64,000 nucleotides of DNA from an uncultured Eubacteriales bacterium (GTDB taxonomy: Bacteria; Bacillota; Clostridia; Oscillospirales; Oscillospiraceae). The stretch covers positions 1 through 64,000 of the forward strand of contig CASFFN010000012.1 of assembly GCA_949293985.1 (NCBI GenBank), written 5' to 3'. How positions within the stretch are numbered: the stretch's first letter is position 1; every line of letters starts with the position of its first letter. Below the pieces are notes generated by a model that was not told the DNA's origin, made no database searches, and saw nothing but the letters and a program-made list of their open reading frames with translations. Shown here piece after piece: positions 8,783-18,270 of this stretch. Made by a program: the position numbers and the translations under genes.

Positions 8783-9913
8783 CTAACGCAGGGTTTTCAG
8801 AAACCCTTCCAGACGGTTCAGGCCCTCTTCCAGAGCGGTCTGGCTGCAGCAGCAGGAGATCCGCACATGGCCCTTGTCCTCAAAGCAGCTGCCCGGCACC
8901 AGGGCCACCCCGGCCTCCTGAATCAGCCGGGTGCAAAATTCCTCATCGGAAAGACCAAAGGGGGCAATCTCCGGGTAGATGTAAAAGGCACCCTCCGGCT
9001 TGGGGTAGGAAAGTCCCATCTCATCCAGCCGCTGACAGACATACGCCCGCCGCCGGGTGTAGCTTTCCACCATGTCCGACACATCCGTATGGAGGGCCGT
9101 AACGGCGGCTTTTTGCAAAAAGGTGGGCATGGCAGCCACCAGGGCGGCATGAAGGAGCAGCAGCCGCTCCATAGCCTGCTCCGGCCCCATAAGATACCCC
9201 AGCCGCCAGCCGGTCATGGCATAGGGCTTGGAGAAGCTGCGGCACAGAAGAAGCTGCTCTCTCAACTCCTTCCAGGGGGCAAGTTCCGGCACGGGGCCTT
9301 GGGACAGCTGATTGTATACGCCGTCCCATACGACCCAGACGGGCTTGCCCGCCACCAGGGAAGCCACCGCCTCCAAAGATTCCCGGGTGTAGACAGCGCC
9401 TGTGGGGTTGTTGGGGGAGTTGAGGATAATGGCCCTGGTTTTTTCCGTGATACAGGCAGAAAGCCGCTCCCGGGTCAGCTGGAAGCCGTCCTCCCGGGTG
9501 GGCATGGCCACCATTACCGCCCCGGCGGCGGTGAGGATGGAGCGATACAGGGGATAAGCCGGGGTGGGGACGATCACCTCGTCTCCCGGGTTCACCACCC
9601 CCATAAGGGCCACATACAGCGCCTCCGTTGCCCCGGCAGTGACAATCACCTGATTGGGGGTGCAGTCATACCCCAGGCCGGTTTCGTACCTGGAAATCTC
9701 CCGGCAAAGCTCCGGCAGCCCCCGGTTGGGGGCGTAGTGGGTGAAGTTTTCCTCCAGTGCTGCCTTGGCGGCGGCCTTGATAGGCTCCGGGGTGGGGAAG
9801 TCCGGCTCTCCCAGAGCCAGGGAGATGCACCCGGGGGTCTGGGCCGCCAGGGCGGTAAAGCGGCGGATGCCGCTGAGCGTCATAGCAGATAAATTTTCAT
9901 TCAGGGGAAGCAT
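8783..9913 (-). CDS. patA: PLP aminotransferase, probable N-acetyl-diaminopimelate aminotransferase
   Basis: The 376-residue fold-type I aminotransferase shows LALGEPDFPTP near the N-terminus, NSPNNPTGAVYTRE, and the PLP-lysine motif SFSKPYAMTGWRLGYLMG. The start overlaps the stop of the upstream deacetylase by 1 nt. Family membership is certain. The specific role, giving N-acetyl-LL-diaminopimelate in the acetylase branch of lysine synthesis, is inferred from its position between the deacetylase gene and lspA and from divergent dapH. An aspartate aminotransferase is the alternative. Confidence 0.75.
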   Translation of the reverse strand: MLPLNENLSAMTLSGIRRFTALAAQTPGCISLALGEPDFPTPEPIKAAAKAALEENFTHYAPNRGLPELCREISRYETGLGYDCTPNQVIVTAGATEALYVALMGVVNPGDEVIVPTPAYPLYRSILTAAGAVMVAMPTREDGFQLTRERLSACITEKTRAIILNSPNNPTGAVYTRESLEAVASLVAGKPVWVVWDGVYNQLSQGPVPELAPWKELREQLLLCRSFSKPYAMTGWRLGYLMGPEQAMERLLLLHAALVAAMPTFLQKAAVTALHTDVSDMVESYTRRRAYVCQRLDEMGLSYPKPEGAFYIYPEIAPFGLSDEEFCTRLIQEAGVALVPGSCFEDKGHVRISCCCSQTALEEGLNRLEGFLKTLR

Positions 9914-10998
9914 CAGAATTTTTCCGCCAGTTCCTGGAAGAAATCGGCGCCTTTCACAAGAATTTCCTCCGGGAAGTCAAACCGGTCGGAGTGGAGCGCC
10001 TCCGTGTTCCCGGTACCCAGGAAGAAGAACATCCCCGGCAGGGTTTTCTGATACCAGGAGAAGTCCTCGGTAATCATGCTGGGTTCCGGCAGCTCCCGGA
10101 AGTCCACCAGGCCCCGCACCTTATTGTAGAGCTTGGTGGGGTTCATGACGGCGGGGTAGCCGTCGTTCATGTAGATGGACACGGTGCAGCCGGAGCTGCG
10201 CTCCACCTCCTTGCCGATGGACACCAGTCCCGCCCGGAGGGAGTAGAATACATCGTCCTGGAAAGCCCGGAGGCTCCCCTCCAGGCGGGTGTGGCCGGAG
10301 ATGGCGTTGCACACGGTGCCGCTTTCCAGCTTGCCGAATTTCAGCAGCCGGAAGATATGCTTGGGCAGAGCCCCTTCCATGGCGCAGGCCTTCCGGTAGA
10401 AGTCCACACCGGCTGCCATGGCGTCGATGCCCTCGGCGGCCTTGGCGATGTGGGCGGAGCGGCCGGTGATGTCCACCTTCACCTCGCAGGAGCGGCTCAT
10501 CATCTCCTGGCACCGGCTGGCAATCACCCCGGCTTCCAGATTGGGCCACAGGTGCAGGCCGAAAATGGCCTCCACATGATACTGCTTGAAAATACCGGTG
10601 CCGCAGATGTCCCGGGCGCCGCCGGTGGTCTCCTCCGCCGGCTGGAAGACCAGCAGCACATTGTGATTCAGGGTTTCCTTTCGGCTCAGCCGCCGGGCCA
10701 GCTCCAGCAAAATAGCCATGTGGCCGTCGTGACCGCAGGCGTGCATCCGGCCCGGGTGGCGGGAGGCAAAGGGCAGCCCCGTACTCTCCCCGATGGGCAG
10801 GGCGTCGGCGTCAGAGCGGAAGGCGATGGCCTTGTCCCGCCCGAAGTCAAACCAGGCGCAGACGGAGCCGGGGATGGGAGAGAACACCCGGCAGTTCAGC
10901 CCGGACAGCTTGCTTGTGATGTATGCCACGGTTTCCGGCAAAAGCCGGTCCAGCTCGGGAATCTGGTGCAGCGCCCGTCTATCCTCGAAAATTTCCAT
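9913..10998 (-). CDS. dapL: M20 amidohydrolase, probable N-acetyldiaminopimelate deacetylase
   Basis: The start at 10998 has AGGAGG 9 nt upstream and gives 361 residues; an open frame reaching 11151 would cross the promoter. Metal-binding motifs of the M20D family are visible as HACGHDGHMAILLELARRL and PAEETTGGARDI. Hippurate or indole-acetyl-amino-acid hydrolases are the other members, but the neighbouring aminotransferase and divergent dapH point to removal of acetate from N-acetyl-diaminopimelate. It is the first gene of the operon that runs to 6,528. Confidence 0.75.
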   Translation of the reverse strand: MEIFEDRRALHQIPELDRLLPETVAYITSKLSGLNCRVFSPIPGSVCAWFDFGRDKAIAFRSDADALPIGESTGLPFASRHPGRMHACGHDGHMAILLELARRLSRKETLNHNVLLVFQPAEETTGGARDICGTGIFKQYHVEAIFGLHLWPNLEAGVIASRCQEMMSRSCEVKVDITGRSAHIAKAAEGIDAMAAGVDFYRKACAMEGALPKHIFRLLKFGKLESGTVCNAISGHTRLEGSLRAFQDDVFYSLRAGLVSIGKEVERSSGCTVSIYMNDGYPAVMNPTKLYNKVRGLVDFRELPEPSMITEDFSWYQKTLPGMFFFLGTGNTEALHSDRFDFPEEILVKGADFFQELAEKF

Positions 10999-11047
10999 AG
11001 GGATTGCCTCCTGTAAGCATTTGCTTTTTCTACTTTTTCTAAAGGGA

Positions 11048-11076
11048 ATTATAAAGCATTTCCCCGGCTGTGTCAA
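11048..11076 (-). promoter_or_regulatory. Promoter of the deacetylase-to-HAD operon
   Basis: On the minus strand TTGACA (11071-11076), 17 nt and TATAAT (11048-11053) form a full consensus promoter. It lies in the 143-bp gap shared with divergent dapH. Confidence 0.9.
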
Positions 11077-11141
11077 TTTCCGCCTTGTGTTTTCCCGGTT
11101 TTCGTGGTAGCATAGTGAAAAAACCAAGGAGGACTGCTGCC

Positions 11142-11840
11142 ATGGATGCACAGCAAATCATTGAATATATCCGCACCGCCCCCAAAAAGACCCCGGTGAA
11201 GGTGTATGTCTGGGAGAAGACCCCCGTGGAATTCCCCGGCTGCCGGGAATTTCCCGCCGGGGATGGGTGTAAAATCGTTTTCGGCGACTGGAAGGATGTG
11301 GCTCCGGTCCTGCGGGAACGGGCGGCGGACATCGCCCATACGGAGATTGAAAACAACTGCCGCAACTCCGCCATTCCCATGCTGAACCTTTTGGACATCC
11401 CCGCCCGGATTGAGCCTGGCGCTGTCATCCGGGAGCGGGTAAGCATCGGCAAAAACGCGGTGATCATGATGGGAGCCATTCTTAACATCGGCGCCTCGGT
11501 AGGCGAGGGCACCATGATTGACATGGGCGCCGTGCTGGGCGGCCGGGCCACCGTGGGCAATCACTGCCATGTGGGAGCCGGCGCGGTGTTGGCGGGGGTC
11601 ATCGAGCCTGCCTCCGCTACCCCGGTGATTGTGGAGGACGATGTGCTTATCGGCGCCAACGCCGTGGTGATTGAGGGCTGCCGCATCGGCAAGGGCGCCG
11701 TGGTGGCGGCAGGGGCCGTGGTGGTGTCGGATGTACCGGCGGGTACGGTGGTAGCCGGGTGCCCCGCCCGGGTCATCAAGGTCAAGGATGAAAAGACCGC
11801 CGGGAAAACCGCGCTGGAAGAGGCTCTGCGGGAGCTGTAA
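11142..11840 (+). CDS. dapH: Tetrahydrodipicolinate N-acetyltransferase
   Basis: The 232-residue protein has the DapH-type N-terminal domain ([18 protein letters not shown]) followed by a left-handed beta-helix of hexapeptide repeats such as [17 protein letters not shown]. It acetylates tetrahydrodipicolinate, opening the acetylated route to diaminopimelate. The start at 11142 follows AAGGAGG. It is divergent from the deacetylase/aminotransferase operon and the three gene products would form consecutive steps. Confidence 0.93.
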   Translation: MDAQQIIEYIRTAPKKTPVKVYVWEKTPVEFPGCREFPAGDGCKIVFGDWKDVAPVLRERAADIAHTEIENNCRNSAIPMLNLLDIPARIEPGAVIRERVSIGKNAVIMMGAILNIGASVGEGTMIDMGAVLGGRATVGNHCHVGAGAVLAGVIEPASATPVIVEDDVLIGANAVVIEGCRIGKGAVVAAGAVVVSDVPAGTVVAGCPARVIKVKDEKTAGKTALEEALREL

Positions 11841-11924
11841 ACCGCCGCACATTTTTTGCCCCCGGGAATAACATGGGATGAGCGGCAAATCAGCCGCGAA
11901 TATCCAACCGGGAGGTTATTTTCT

Positions 11925-12047
11925 ATGTGTAACAACAATATGTGCGGCAACAACTTCTGCTGGATCATCCTTCTGCTTCTGCTGTGCTGCGGCTGCGGCA
12001 ACAACGGTCTGGCCAATGCCAACAACGGCGGCTGCGGCTGCTGCTAA
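11925..12047 (+). CDS. Small Cys/Asn/Gly-rich membrane peptide
   Basis: The ATG at 11925 follows GGGAGG and gives 40 residues. Asn/Cys-rich ends (MCNNNMCGNN at the start, NNGGCGCC at the end) flank a single hydrophobic helix (FCWIILLLLLCCGC). A terminator follows at once, so this is a compact gene of its own. Similar short peptides occur in Clostridia and some resemble small sporulation membrane peptides in layout. I do not know its function. Confidence 0.65.
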   Translation: MCNNNMCGNNFCWIILLLLLCCGCGNNGLANANNGGCGCC

Positions 12048-12078
12048 AAAATGCGCCCCGGAAGGGGCGTATTTTTTT
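12048..12078 (+). terminator. Terminator of the small Cys-rich gene
   Basis: The hairpin ATGCGCCCC GGAA GGGGCGTAT is followed by seven T. Confidence 0.9.
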
Positions 12079-12343
12079 GGCCCCAGGGGGCGTGACTGAG
12101 GGATTACAGCAGGTACTTTCCTGAAGTGCAAACCCCTGTGGAAACCTGCCACACTGGAGAATCCCCCCGGTTTGGCTATCGCCAAACCACCCCCCTTTGG
12201 CAAGGGGGGCTTTGGTCTATGCATCCACACAACCCGGTAACGATACCGGGCACTGGAGGGGCAGTAACGATTTGCAGAAGACTTCCGTGCGAAATTGACA
12301 CCGGGGGCACCCCGGCGAAACAATAAATTCAAAATTAGACCCC
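12079..12343. other. Intergenic region with a palindromic repeat-like block
   Basis: No gene is seen. GGTTTGGC TATC GCCAAACC (12169-12188) is a perfect 8-bp hairpin. It is followed by CCCCCCTTTGGCAAGGGGGG, itself an inverted repeat. Such C/G-rich dyads are typical of dispersed palindromic repeats in this bacterial group; I see only this one copy here. Confidence 0.45.
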
Positions 12344-12372
12344 TTGACTTTTTTGGCACTTGGGTGTATAGT
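12344..12372 (+). promoter_or_regulatory. Promoter of the hrcA heat-shock operon
   Basis: TTGACT (12344-12349), a 17-nt spacer and TATAGT (12367-12372). The start site would lie inside the CIRCE element. Confidence 0.92.
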
Positions 12373-12376
12373 GTGC

Positions 12377-12403
12377 TTAGCACTCAAGGATAAGGAGTGC
12401 TAA
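12377..12403 (+). promoter_or_regulatory. CIRCE operator (HrcA binding site)
   Basis: This is an exact match to the consensus: TTAGCACTC, 9 nt, GAGTGCTAA. It lies just downstream of the -10 box and 18 nt before hrcA. HrcA bound here represses the operon; the GroEL system normally keeps HrcA active, so heat shock relieves repression. Confidence 0.98.
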
Positions 12404-12421
12404 AGCGAAAGGAGGAGAAAC

Positions 12422-13501
12422 ATGGAGCTGACAGAGCGAAAGAAAAAGGTCTTGCGGTCTGTGGTGGATTTGTATATCCGCACCGCCGAGCCGGTAGGCT
12501 CCAAGGCGCTGACTGAGCTGCCGGATATGAAGTACTCCTCCGCGACCATCCGCAACGAAATGGCGGAGCTTACCGCCATGGGCTATCTGGAACAGCCCCA
12601 CACCAGCGCGGGGCGGATCCCCTCCCCCGCCGGTTACCGGCTGTATGTGGATGAGCTGATGGCGGACTACCGCCTGAGCATGGATGAAACCCGCTCCATC
12701 AGGAGTGCCATCGAAGAGAAGATGCAGCATGTGGATAAAATGATGGAAAAGGTAGCAAAATTGGTAAGCCAGGCTACGGATCTTCCGGCCATTTCCATGG
12801 CATCCCGGCAAAAGGGCGTCACGGTGCAGCGGTTCGATGTGATTCTGGCAGGCCAGGGAAGCATTATCCTGGTGCTGCTCCTGTCCAACGAGCAGGTGGT
12901 GAACAAACTCATCAAGCTGCCGGTGAATGTGACCGAGGGGGATTTGAAAATCCTGGGGGCCGTCCTCAACGCCACCTTGACAGGCCTTATGGCCGAGGCT
13001 TTCACCCCGGAGCTTTTGCAGCGGGTGATGAACGCCGCCGGAGCCGCCTCCAGTCTGGTACCTATTGTAATGGAGTTTACCACCCACACCCTGTCCCAGC
13101 AGGCCGGCACCAATGTGGCGGTGGCGGGGCAGCTAAGGCTTCTGGATCAGCCGGAGTACCGGGATGTGGGCAAGGCCCAGAAGGTGCTGACCACCCTGGA
13201 TGAGGAAGCCCTTTCCAATCTTCCGGCGGTGATGCAGAACGCCCACGGCACCCAGGTGCTGGTAGGGCCGGAGAATGTGGCCCAGGAGCTGAAGGACACC
13301 AGCGTGGTGGTAACGAAATTTGACATTGGCGACGGGATGCAGGGCATGATCGGTGTGGTCGGCCCCACCCGTATGGATTATGCAAAGGTGACGGCAAGAC
13401 TGAGCTACTTCGCCGAGAGCCTTTCCAAGATGTTCGCAAAACCGGAGCAGCCCCAGCTGCCCCAGGGCCAGGAGCCCCAAACAGAAACTCAGGAGGCGTA
13501 A
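12422..13501 (+). CDS. hrcA: Heat-inducible transcription repressor HrcA
   Basis: The 359-residue protein has an N-terminal winged helix (LTERKKKVLRSVVDLYI, then YSSATIRNEMAELTAMGYL and HTSAGRIPS), a GAF-like core and a C-terminal domain ending in a low-complexity Gln/Pro tail. It represses its own operon through the CIRCE site directly upstream. The start follows AAAGGAGGAG. It is the first gene of hrcA-grpE-dnaK-dnaJ. Confidence 0.97.
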   Translation: MELTERKKKVLRSVVDLYIRTAEPVGSKALTELPDMKYSSATIRNEMAELTAMGYLEQPHTSAGRIPSPAGYRLYVDELMADYRLSMDETRSIRSAIEEKMQHVDKMMEKVAKLVSQATDLPAISMASRQKGVTVQRFDVILAGQGSIILVLLLSNEQVVNKLIKLPVNVTEGDLKILGAVLNATLTGLMAEAFTPELLQRVMNAAGAASSLVPIVMEFTTHTLSQQAGTNVAVAGQLRLLDQPEYRDVGKAQKVLTTLDEEALSNLPAVMQNAHGTQVLVGPENVAQELKDTSVVVTKFDIGDGMQGMIGVVGPTRMDYAKVTARLSYFAESLSKMFAKPEQPQLPQGQEPQTETQEA

Positions 13502-13504
13502 CGC

Positions 13505-14029
13505 GTGGCTAAGAAGTGTAAGAAAGAAGAACAGGAAGTGCAGGAAGAGAAGCAGGAAGTAGAGGTGCAGGAAGCCCAGGAGGCTGCCCCGGCAGAGGTC
13601 AATCCTTTCGAGGAGAAGTACAACGCCGAGCACGACAGCTACCTGCGGCTGGCTGCAGACTACGACAACTTCCGCAAGCGCACCACCCGTGAAAAGGAGC
13701 AGTCCTATTCCAACGGCCGAGCCGATGCGGTGGCAAAGCTGCTGCCTGTATACGATAACCTGGAGCGGGCGCTGAACCAGCCCACCCAGGACGAGGCTTA
13801 TAAAAAGGGCGTGGAAATGACCATGACCCAGCTGGTGAAGATTTTTACCGAGCTGGGAGTGGAGATTTTCGGAGAGCCGGGAGAAACCTTTGATCCCAAC
13901 CTCCACAACGCCGTGATGCATACCGAGCAGGAGAACGCCCCGGAGAACACCATCACCCAGGTGTTCCAGAAGGGCTTCCGCCTGGGAGATAAAATCGTAC
14001 GATTCGCCATGGTTCAGGTGGCAAACTAA
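13505..14029 (+). CDS. grpE: Nucleotide exchange factor GrpE
   Basis: The protein has 174 residues from a GTG start 3 nt after hrcA; AGGAGG lies inside the end of hrcA. An acidic, low-complexity N-terminus leads into a long helix and the GrpE core (YLRLAADYDNFRKRT; the C-terminal beta domain ends near GFRLGDKIVRFAMVQV). It releases ADP from DnaK. A 160-bp inverted-repeat element begins directly after its stop codon. Confidence 0.97.
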   Translation: MAKKCKKEEQEVQEEKQEVEVQEAQEAAPAEVNPFEEKYNAEHDSYLRLAADYDNFRKRTTREKEQSYSNGRADAVAKLLPVYDNLERALNQPTQDEAYKKGVEMTMTQLVKIFTELGVEIFGEPGETFDPNLHNAVMHTEQENAPENTITQVFQKGFRLGDKIVRFAMVQVAN

Positions 14030-14189
14030 GGAAACTCTGTATAAATCGTCTGCAGCTGGATAGCGGATCTTTTTCCCCATCCATGCAGAATGAAAAACAG
14101 GAAATACAAGAAGTATTCCGCTGTTTCCATTCTTTTGTCTGACGAAAAATCTCTCGCTACCAGCTCTTGCCTATTTATTCAGAGCTTCC
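14030..14189. mobile_element. MITE-like inverted-repeat element, copy A
   Basis: It has 21-bp imperfect terminal inverted repeats, GGAAACTCTGTATAAATCGTC on the left and GGAAGCTCTGAATAAATAGGC as the complement of the right; 17 of 21 positions agree. The core around 14075-14140 (ending in TTCTTTTGTCTGA) recurs almost unchanged at 23,605-23,680. It has no coding capacity. It starts at the base after the grpE stop codon. Confidence 0.8.
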
Positions 14190-14233
14190 CTGAACTTGTA
14201 TAAACTTTTCATTCATATAGGAGGAACGAAATT

Positions 14234-16048
14234 ATGAGCAAGATTATTGGTATCGATCTGGGAACCACCAATTCCTGTGTCGCCGTGCTGGAAGGCGGCG
14301 AACCCGTTGTCATCGCCAACGCCGAGGGCGGCCGTACCACCCCTTCCGTGGTGGCATTTTCCAAGACCGGTGAGCGTATGGTAGGCCAGGTGGCAAAGCG
14401 TCAGGCTGTGACCAACGCCGACCGGACTGTGTCTTCCATCAAGCGTCACATGGGTGAGAACTACCATGTGAACATTGACGGCAAGGGCTACACCCCCCAG
14501 GAGATCAGCGCTATGGTGCTGCAGAAGCTGAAGGCCGACGCCGAGGCTTACCTGGGCCAGCCGGTTACCGAGGCGGTTATCACCGTCCCCGCTTACTTCT
14601 CCGACTCTCAGCGGCAGGCCACCAAGGACGCCGGTAAGATTGCCGGTCTGGATGTAAAGCGTATCATCAACGAGCCTACCGCCGCTGCCCTGGCCTACGG
14701 CCTGGACAAGGAAAGTGAGCAGAAGATCATGGTGTACGACCTGGGCGGCGGCACCTTCGATGTGTCCATCCTGGAAATCGGCGACGGCATTGTGGAAGTG
14801 CTGGCTACCGCCGGTGACACCCACCTGGGCGGCGATGACTTCGACCAGAGAATCATGGATTACCTGGTTTCCGAGTTCAAGAAGACCGAGGGCGTGGACC
14901 TGAGCCGCGATAAGGTTGCTATGCAGCGCCTGAAGGAGGCTGCGGAGAAGGCCAAGATTGAGCTGTCCGGCATGACCTCCACCACCGTAAACCTGCCTTA
15001 TATCACCGCCGACGCTACCGGCCCCAAGCACCTGGATGTGACCATCAGCCGTGCCAAGTTCAATGAACTGACCGCCGACCTGGTGGAGCGGACCATGAAG
15101 CCTGTCCGTCAGGCCCTGTCCGATGCAGGCCTGAAGCCCAGCGACCTGAACAAGGTGCTGCTGGTAGGCGGCTCCACCCGTATCCCTGCCGTGCAGGAGG
15201 CCGTGAAGGGCATCACCGGCAAGGAAGGCTTCAAGGGCATCAACCCCGACGAGTGCGTTGCCGTGGGCGCTGCCATTCAGGGCGGCGTGCTCACCGGCGA
15301 TGTGAAGGACGTGGTGCTGCTGGACGTGACGCCTCTGTCCCTGGGCATTGAGACCATGGGCGGCGTGTTCACTCGCCTCATCGACCGGAACACCACCATC
15401 CCCACCCGGAAGAGCCAGATTTTCTCCACCGCCGCTGACGGCCAGACCTCCGTTGAGGTCCATGTGCTCCAGGGCGAGCGGGAGATGGCCGCTTACAACA
15501 AGACCCTGGGCCGCTTCCAGCTGACGGGCATTGCCCCCGCTCCCCGCGGCGTGCCCCAGATTGAGGTTACCTTCGACATCGACGCCAACGGCATTGTGAA
15601 GGTATCCGCCAAGGACCTGGGCACCGGCAAGGAGCAGCAGATTGCCATTACCGCTTCCACCAACCTGAGTCAGGAGGACATCGACAAGGCTGTCCGGGAG
15701 GCTGAGCAGTACGCCGCCGAGGATAAGGCCCGGAAGGAAGAAGTGGACGCCCACAACGCTGCCGACCAGGTGGCTTACCAGACGGAAAAGACCCTGGGCG
15801 AGCTGGGCGACAAGATTTCCGCCGAGGAAAAGGCCAGCATCCAGGCAGCGGTTGACAAGCTGAAGGAAGTGAACAAGGGCACCGATGTGGCTGCCATCAA
15901 GGAAGCCACCGAGGAGGTTCAGAAGGCCTTCTACGCCGTGTCCGAGAAGCTCTACAAGAATGCGGCTCCCCAGCAGGAGGGCGGTAATCCCAACCCCAAC
16001 CCCGGCGATGACGGCGTGGTGGATGCGGACTACGAAACCGTAGACTGA
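14234..16048 (+). CDS. dnaK: Chaperone DnaK (Hsp70)
   Basis: The 604-residue protein begins with the Hsp70 ATPase signature [13 protein letters not shown]. It contains [17 protein letters not shown] and [13 protein letters not shown], the substrate-binding domain and an acidic tail ending [13 protein letters not shown]. It folds and protects proteins with DnaJ and GrpE. The start follows ATAGGAGGAACG. The gap from grpE is unusually wide (204 bp) because of the inserted MITE. Confidence 0.98.
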   Translation: MSKIIGIDLGTTNSCVAVLEGGEPVVIANAEGGRTTPSVVAFSKTGERMVGQVAKRQAVTNADRTVSSIKRHMGENYHVNIDGKGYTPQEISAMVLQKLKADAEAYLGQPVTEAVITVPAYFSDSQRQATKDAGKIAGLDVKRIINEPTAAALAYGLDKESEQKIMVYDLGGGTFDVSILEIGDGIVEVLATAGDTHLGGDDFDQRIMDYLVSEFKKTEGVDLSRDKVAMQRLKEAAEKAKIELSGMTSTTVNLPYITADATGPKHLDVTISRAKFNELTADLVERTMKPVRQALSDAGLKPSDLNKVLLVGGSTRIPAVQEAVKGITGKEGFKGINPDECVAVGAAIQGGVLTGDVKDVVLLDVTPLSLGIETMGGVFTRLIDRNTTIPTRKSQIFSTAADGQTSVEVHVLQGEREMAAYNKTLGRFQLTGIAPAPRGVPQIEVTFDIDANGIVKVSAKDLGTGKEQQIAITASTNLSQEDIDKAVREAEQYAAEDKARKEEVDAHNAADQVAYQTEKTLGELGDKISAEEKASIQAAVDKLKEVNKGTDVAAIKEATEEVQKAFYAVSEKLYKNAAPQQEGGNPNPNPGDDGVVDADYETVD

Positions 16049-16119
16049 TTGGAAAAACAGCCCCTGGGGGCGGCAGCAACGCCGCCCCCATTTTGAGCGT
16101 ATTGCGTGAGGTATAACAT

Positions 16120-17274
16120 ATGGCGGAAGAAAAGCGTGACTATTATCAGGTGCTGGGGGTGGACAAAAACGCCAGCGCCGAGGAGATTAAAAAAGCCTAC
16201 CGGAAAAACGCCATGAAGTATCACCCGGACCGGAACCCCGGGGATAAGCAGGCGGAGGAGAAGTTCAAGGAGATTGGCGAGGCCTACGAGGTGCTGTCCG
16301 ACAGCGAAAAGCGGGCCCGGTACGACCAGTTCGGCTTCGCCGGTGTGGACCCCAACTACGGCGGCGGTGCCGGTGGCGGAAGCGGCTTTGGCGGCTTCGG
16401 CGGCTTTGGCGGCTTCGGGGACTTCGGGGATATTTTCGGAGAATTTTTCGGCGGCGGCAGAAGCAGGGCCAATGCCCAGACCGCGCCCCGCCGGGGGGAA
16501 AATGTAGGTGCCCGGCTGGACCTGACCTTTGAGGAAGCGGCCTTCGGCGTGGAGAAGGAAATCACCGTCCAGAGAATCGAAAACTGCGCCGCCTGTAAGG
16601 GCACCGGCTCTGCCGACGGCGTGGTAGAGACCTGTGTCAACTGCCACGGCACCGGTCAGGTGCGCACCACCCAGAACTTTATGGGTATGGCGGTCCAGTC
16701 CACTGCCACCTGTCCCACCTGCGGCGGCAGGGGCAAGATCATCAAGACCCCCTGCGCCACCTGTCGGGGCAAGGGGAAGGTGCGCCGGAACCAGAAAATC
16801 AAGGTCAAGGTTCCTGCCGGTATCGACCAGGGCCAGGCCATTCGGGTGGCCGGGGAAGGCTGCGTAGGCAGCAACGGCGGCCCCAACGGGGATGTGCTGG
16901 TGGAAATCACCATCAAGCGCCACCCCATTTTCCAGCGGGACGGCATGGACGTGTACTGCGAGGTGCCCATCACCTTCACCCAGGCAGCCCTGGGGGCAGA
17001 AATCCAGGTGCCCACCCTGGACGGCAAGACCACCTTCACCATCCCGGAGGGCACCCAGACGGGACGGCAGTTCGTAATCTCCGGCAAGGGTATCCCCCAG
17101 GTGAACAATCCCAGAAGAAGAGGCGACCACCGCTTCGTGGTGACGGTGGAGACCCCCACCCGCCTCAGCCGGGAGCAGAAGGAGCTGCTGCGGAAGCTGG
17201 AGGACTCCATGGACGGAAAGAGCAGCCCCAAGCGGAAGAAATTTTTCGACAATTTGAAAGAATTTTTCGGTTAA
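16120..17274 (+). CDS. dnaJ: Chaperone DnaJ (Hsp40)
   Basis: The 384-residue protein has a J-domain ([20 protein letters not shown], with HPD in YHPDRNPG) and a Gly/Phe-rich linker. Four CxxCxGxG zinc motifs follow ([32 protein letters not shown]), and then the C-terminal peptide-binding domains. It stimulates DnaK ATP hydrolysis and delivers substrates. It is the last gene of the heat-shock operon, followed by strong terminators. Confidence 0.98.
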   Translation: MAEEKRDYYQVLGVDKNASAEEIKKAYRKNAMKYHPDRNPGDKQAEEKFKEIGEAYEVLSDSEKRARYDQFGFAGVDPNYGGGAGGGSGFGGFGGFGGFGDFGDIFGEFFGGGRSRANAQTAPRRGENVGARLDLTFEEAAFGVEKEITVQRIENCAACKGTGSADGVVETCVNCHGTGQVRTTQNFMGMAVQSTATCPTCGGRGKIIKTPCATCRGKGKVRRNQKIKVKVPAGIDQGQAIRVAGEGCVGSNGGPNGDVLVEITIKRHPIFQRDGMDVYCEVPITFTQAALGAEIQVPTLDGKTTFTIPEGTQTGRQFVISGKGIPQVNNPRRRGDHRFVVTVETPTRLSREQKELLRKLEDSMDGKSSPKRKKFFDNLKEFFG

Positions 17275-17280
17275 GGAAAA

Positions 17281-17309
17281 GCGGCGCGGAGAAAAATCCG
17301 CGCCGCTTT
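17281..17309 (+). terminator. Terminator of the heat-shock operon
   Basis: The stem GCGGCGCGGA / TCCGCGCCGC encloses a 5-nt A-rich loop and is followed by TTTA, 6 nt past the dnaJ stop. Confidence 0.85.
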
Positions 17310-17348
17310 AGACTGTCAAAAAAGTCCAACGGACTTTTTTGACAGTCT
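17310..17348. terminator. Long bidirectional hairpin between dnaJ and the epimerase gene
   Basis: An 18-bp perfect inverted repeat (AGACTGTCAAAAAAGTCC with its complement, 3-nt loop) contains A and T runs on both arms. A further hairpin (GCGGGTGCC / GGCACCCGC, 17351-17374) follows. Together they insulate two convergent genes. Confidence 0.7.
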
Positions 17349-17384
17349 AAGCGGGTGCCCTTTTCGGCACCCGCTTTTGCGGCG

Positions 17385-18260
17385 TTATACGCTGGTAAAG
17401 GTGGTTTTCAGACAGGTTTCGTAGGATTCCCCCGGCTGCAAAACGGCGGCGGCGGGTTTTTCCTCCCACACATTTCCCCCATCCGCGGGGCTGGGGGTGG
17501 ACTGCCAGGGCTCGATGCACACAAACCGGGGTTCTCCCGGCGCACTCCAAAGCAGCACATAGGGGAAGCCGGAGATGTCACAGGTCACGCTTCTGCCTGT
17601 GTCCTTCTCCACCAGGGACAGCTCTTTGGAGTGAAGACCCACCATCATGTGGCTGTCGTTGGCAAACAGCGCCCGGTTTACAGGGATGGTGGTGATATTC
17701 TTTCCCAGGTAATAGGTGTGGTCGGAGAGAAGCCCCTCACTGGTTGTGGCGATGCACACCGGGGACTCGGCCTGGGAAAAGCGCAGCTCGTAATCCGTGT
17801 GTCCCGGGGTCATGGGGATCCGGAAGGCCGGGTGATAGCCGATGCCGAAGGCCATGACCTCCGGATCGTGATTCTCCACCCGGAGGGTATGGCGGAGGGT
17901 TCTGCCCTCCAGGGTAAATTCCGATACCAACCGGAACCGGTAGGGCCATCGGGCCAGGGTGGTTTCGTTTTCCCGCAGCTCCAGGACGATTTTGTCCTCC
18001 GTATGGGAAACCAGGGTATGGGTCAGCTCCCGGGCAAAGCCGTGGCTTTTGGCGGCAAATTCCTGCCCCTTGGCGATGAAGCGGTTCCCCGGCACCTTGC
18101 CGGTGTGGGGGAACAGGATGGGGGCGTGGTATTTCCACACCGCCGGGTCGCCCTGCCACATATACTCGGCGCCGTCGGAAATCTCCCGGACGCTGAACAC
18201 CTGGGCTCCCTGGTCGGAAACCGTCACCTGCAAAATGCCGTTGGAAATGGTATATTCCAT
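17385..18260 (-). CDS. Aldose 1-epimerase family protein
   Basis: The 291-residue protein matches the GalM-like superfamily: ISNGILQVTVSDQGAQVFSV at the N-terminus, a His-containing FGIGYHPAFRIP motif near the middle, and a C-terminal Glu in FVCIEPWQ. The family interconverts alpha and beta sugar anomers; short LacX-type members like this often have unknown sugars. It is 10 nt downstream of uppP on the same strand, so the two are probably co-transcribed. Confidence 0.85.
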   Translation of the reverse strand: MEYTISNGILQVTVSDQGAQVFSVREISDGAEYMWQGDPAVWKYHAPILFPHTGKVPGNRFIAKGQEFAAKSHGFARELTHTLVSHTEDKIVLELRENETTLARWPYRFRLVSEFTLEGRTLRHTLRVENHDPEVMAFGIGYHPAFRIPMTPGHTDYELRFSQAESPVCIATTSEGLLSDHTYYLGKNITTIPVNRALFANDSHMMVGLHSKELSLVEKDTGRSVTCDISGFPYVLLWSAPGEPRFVCIEPWQSTPSPADGGNVWEEKPAAAVLQPGESYETCLKTTFTSV

Positions 18261-18270
18261 AATGTCCTCC

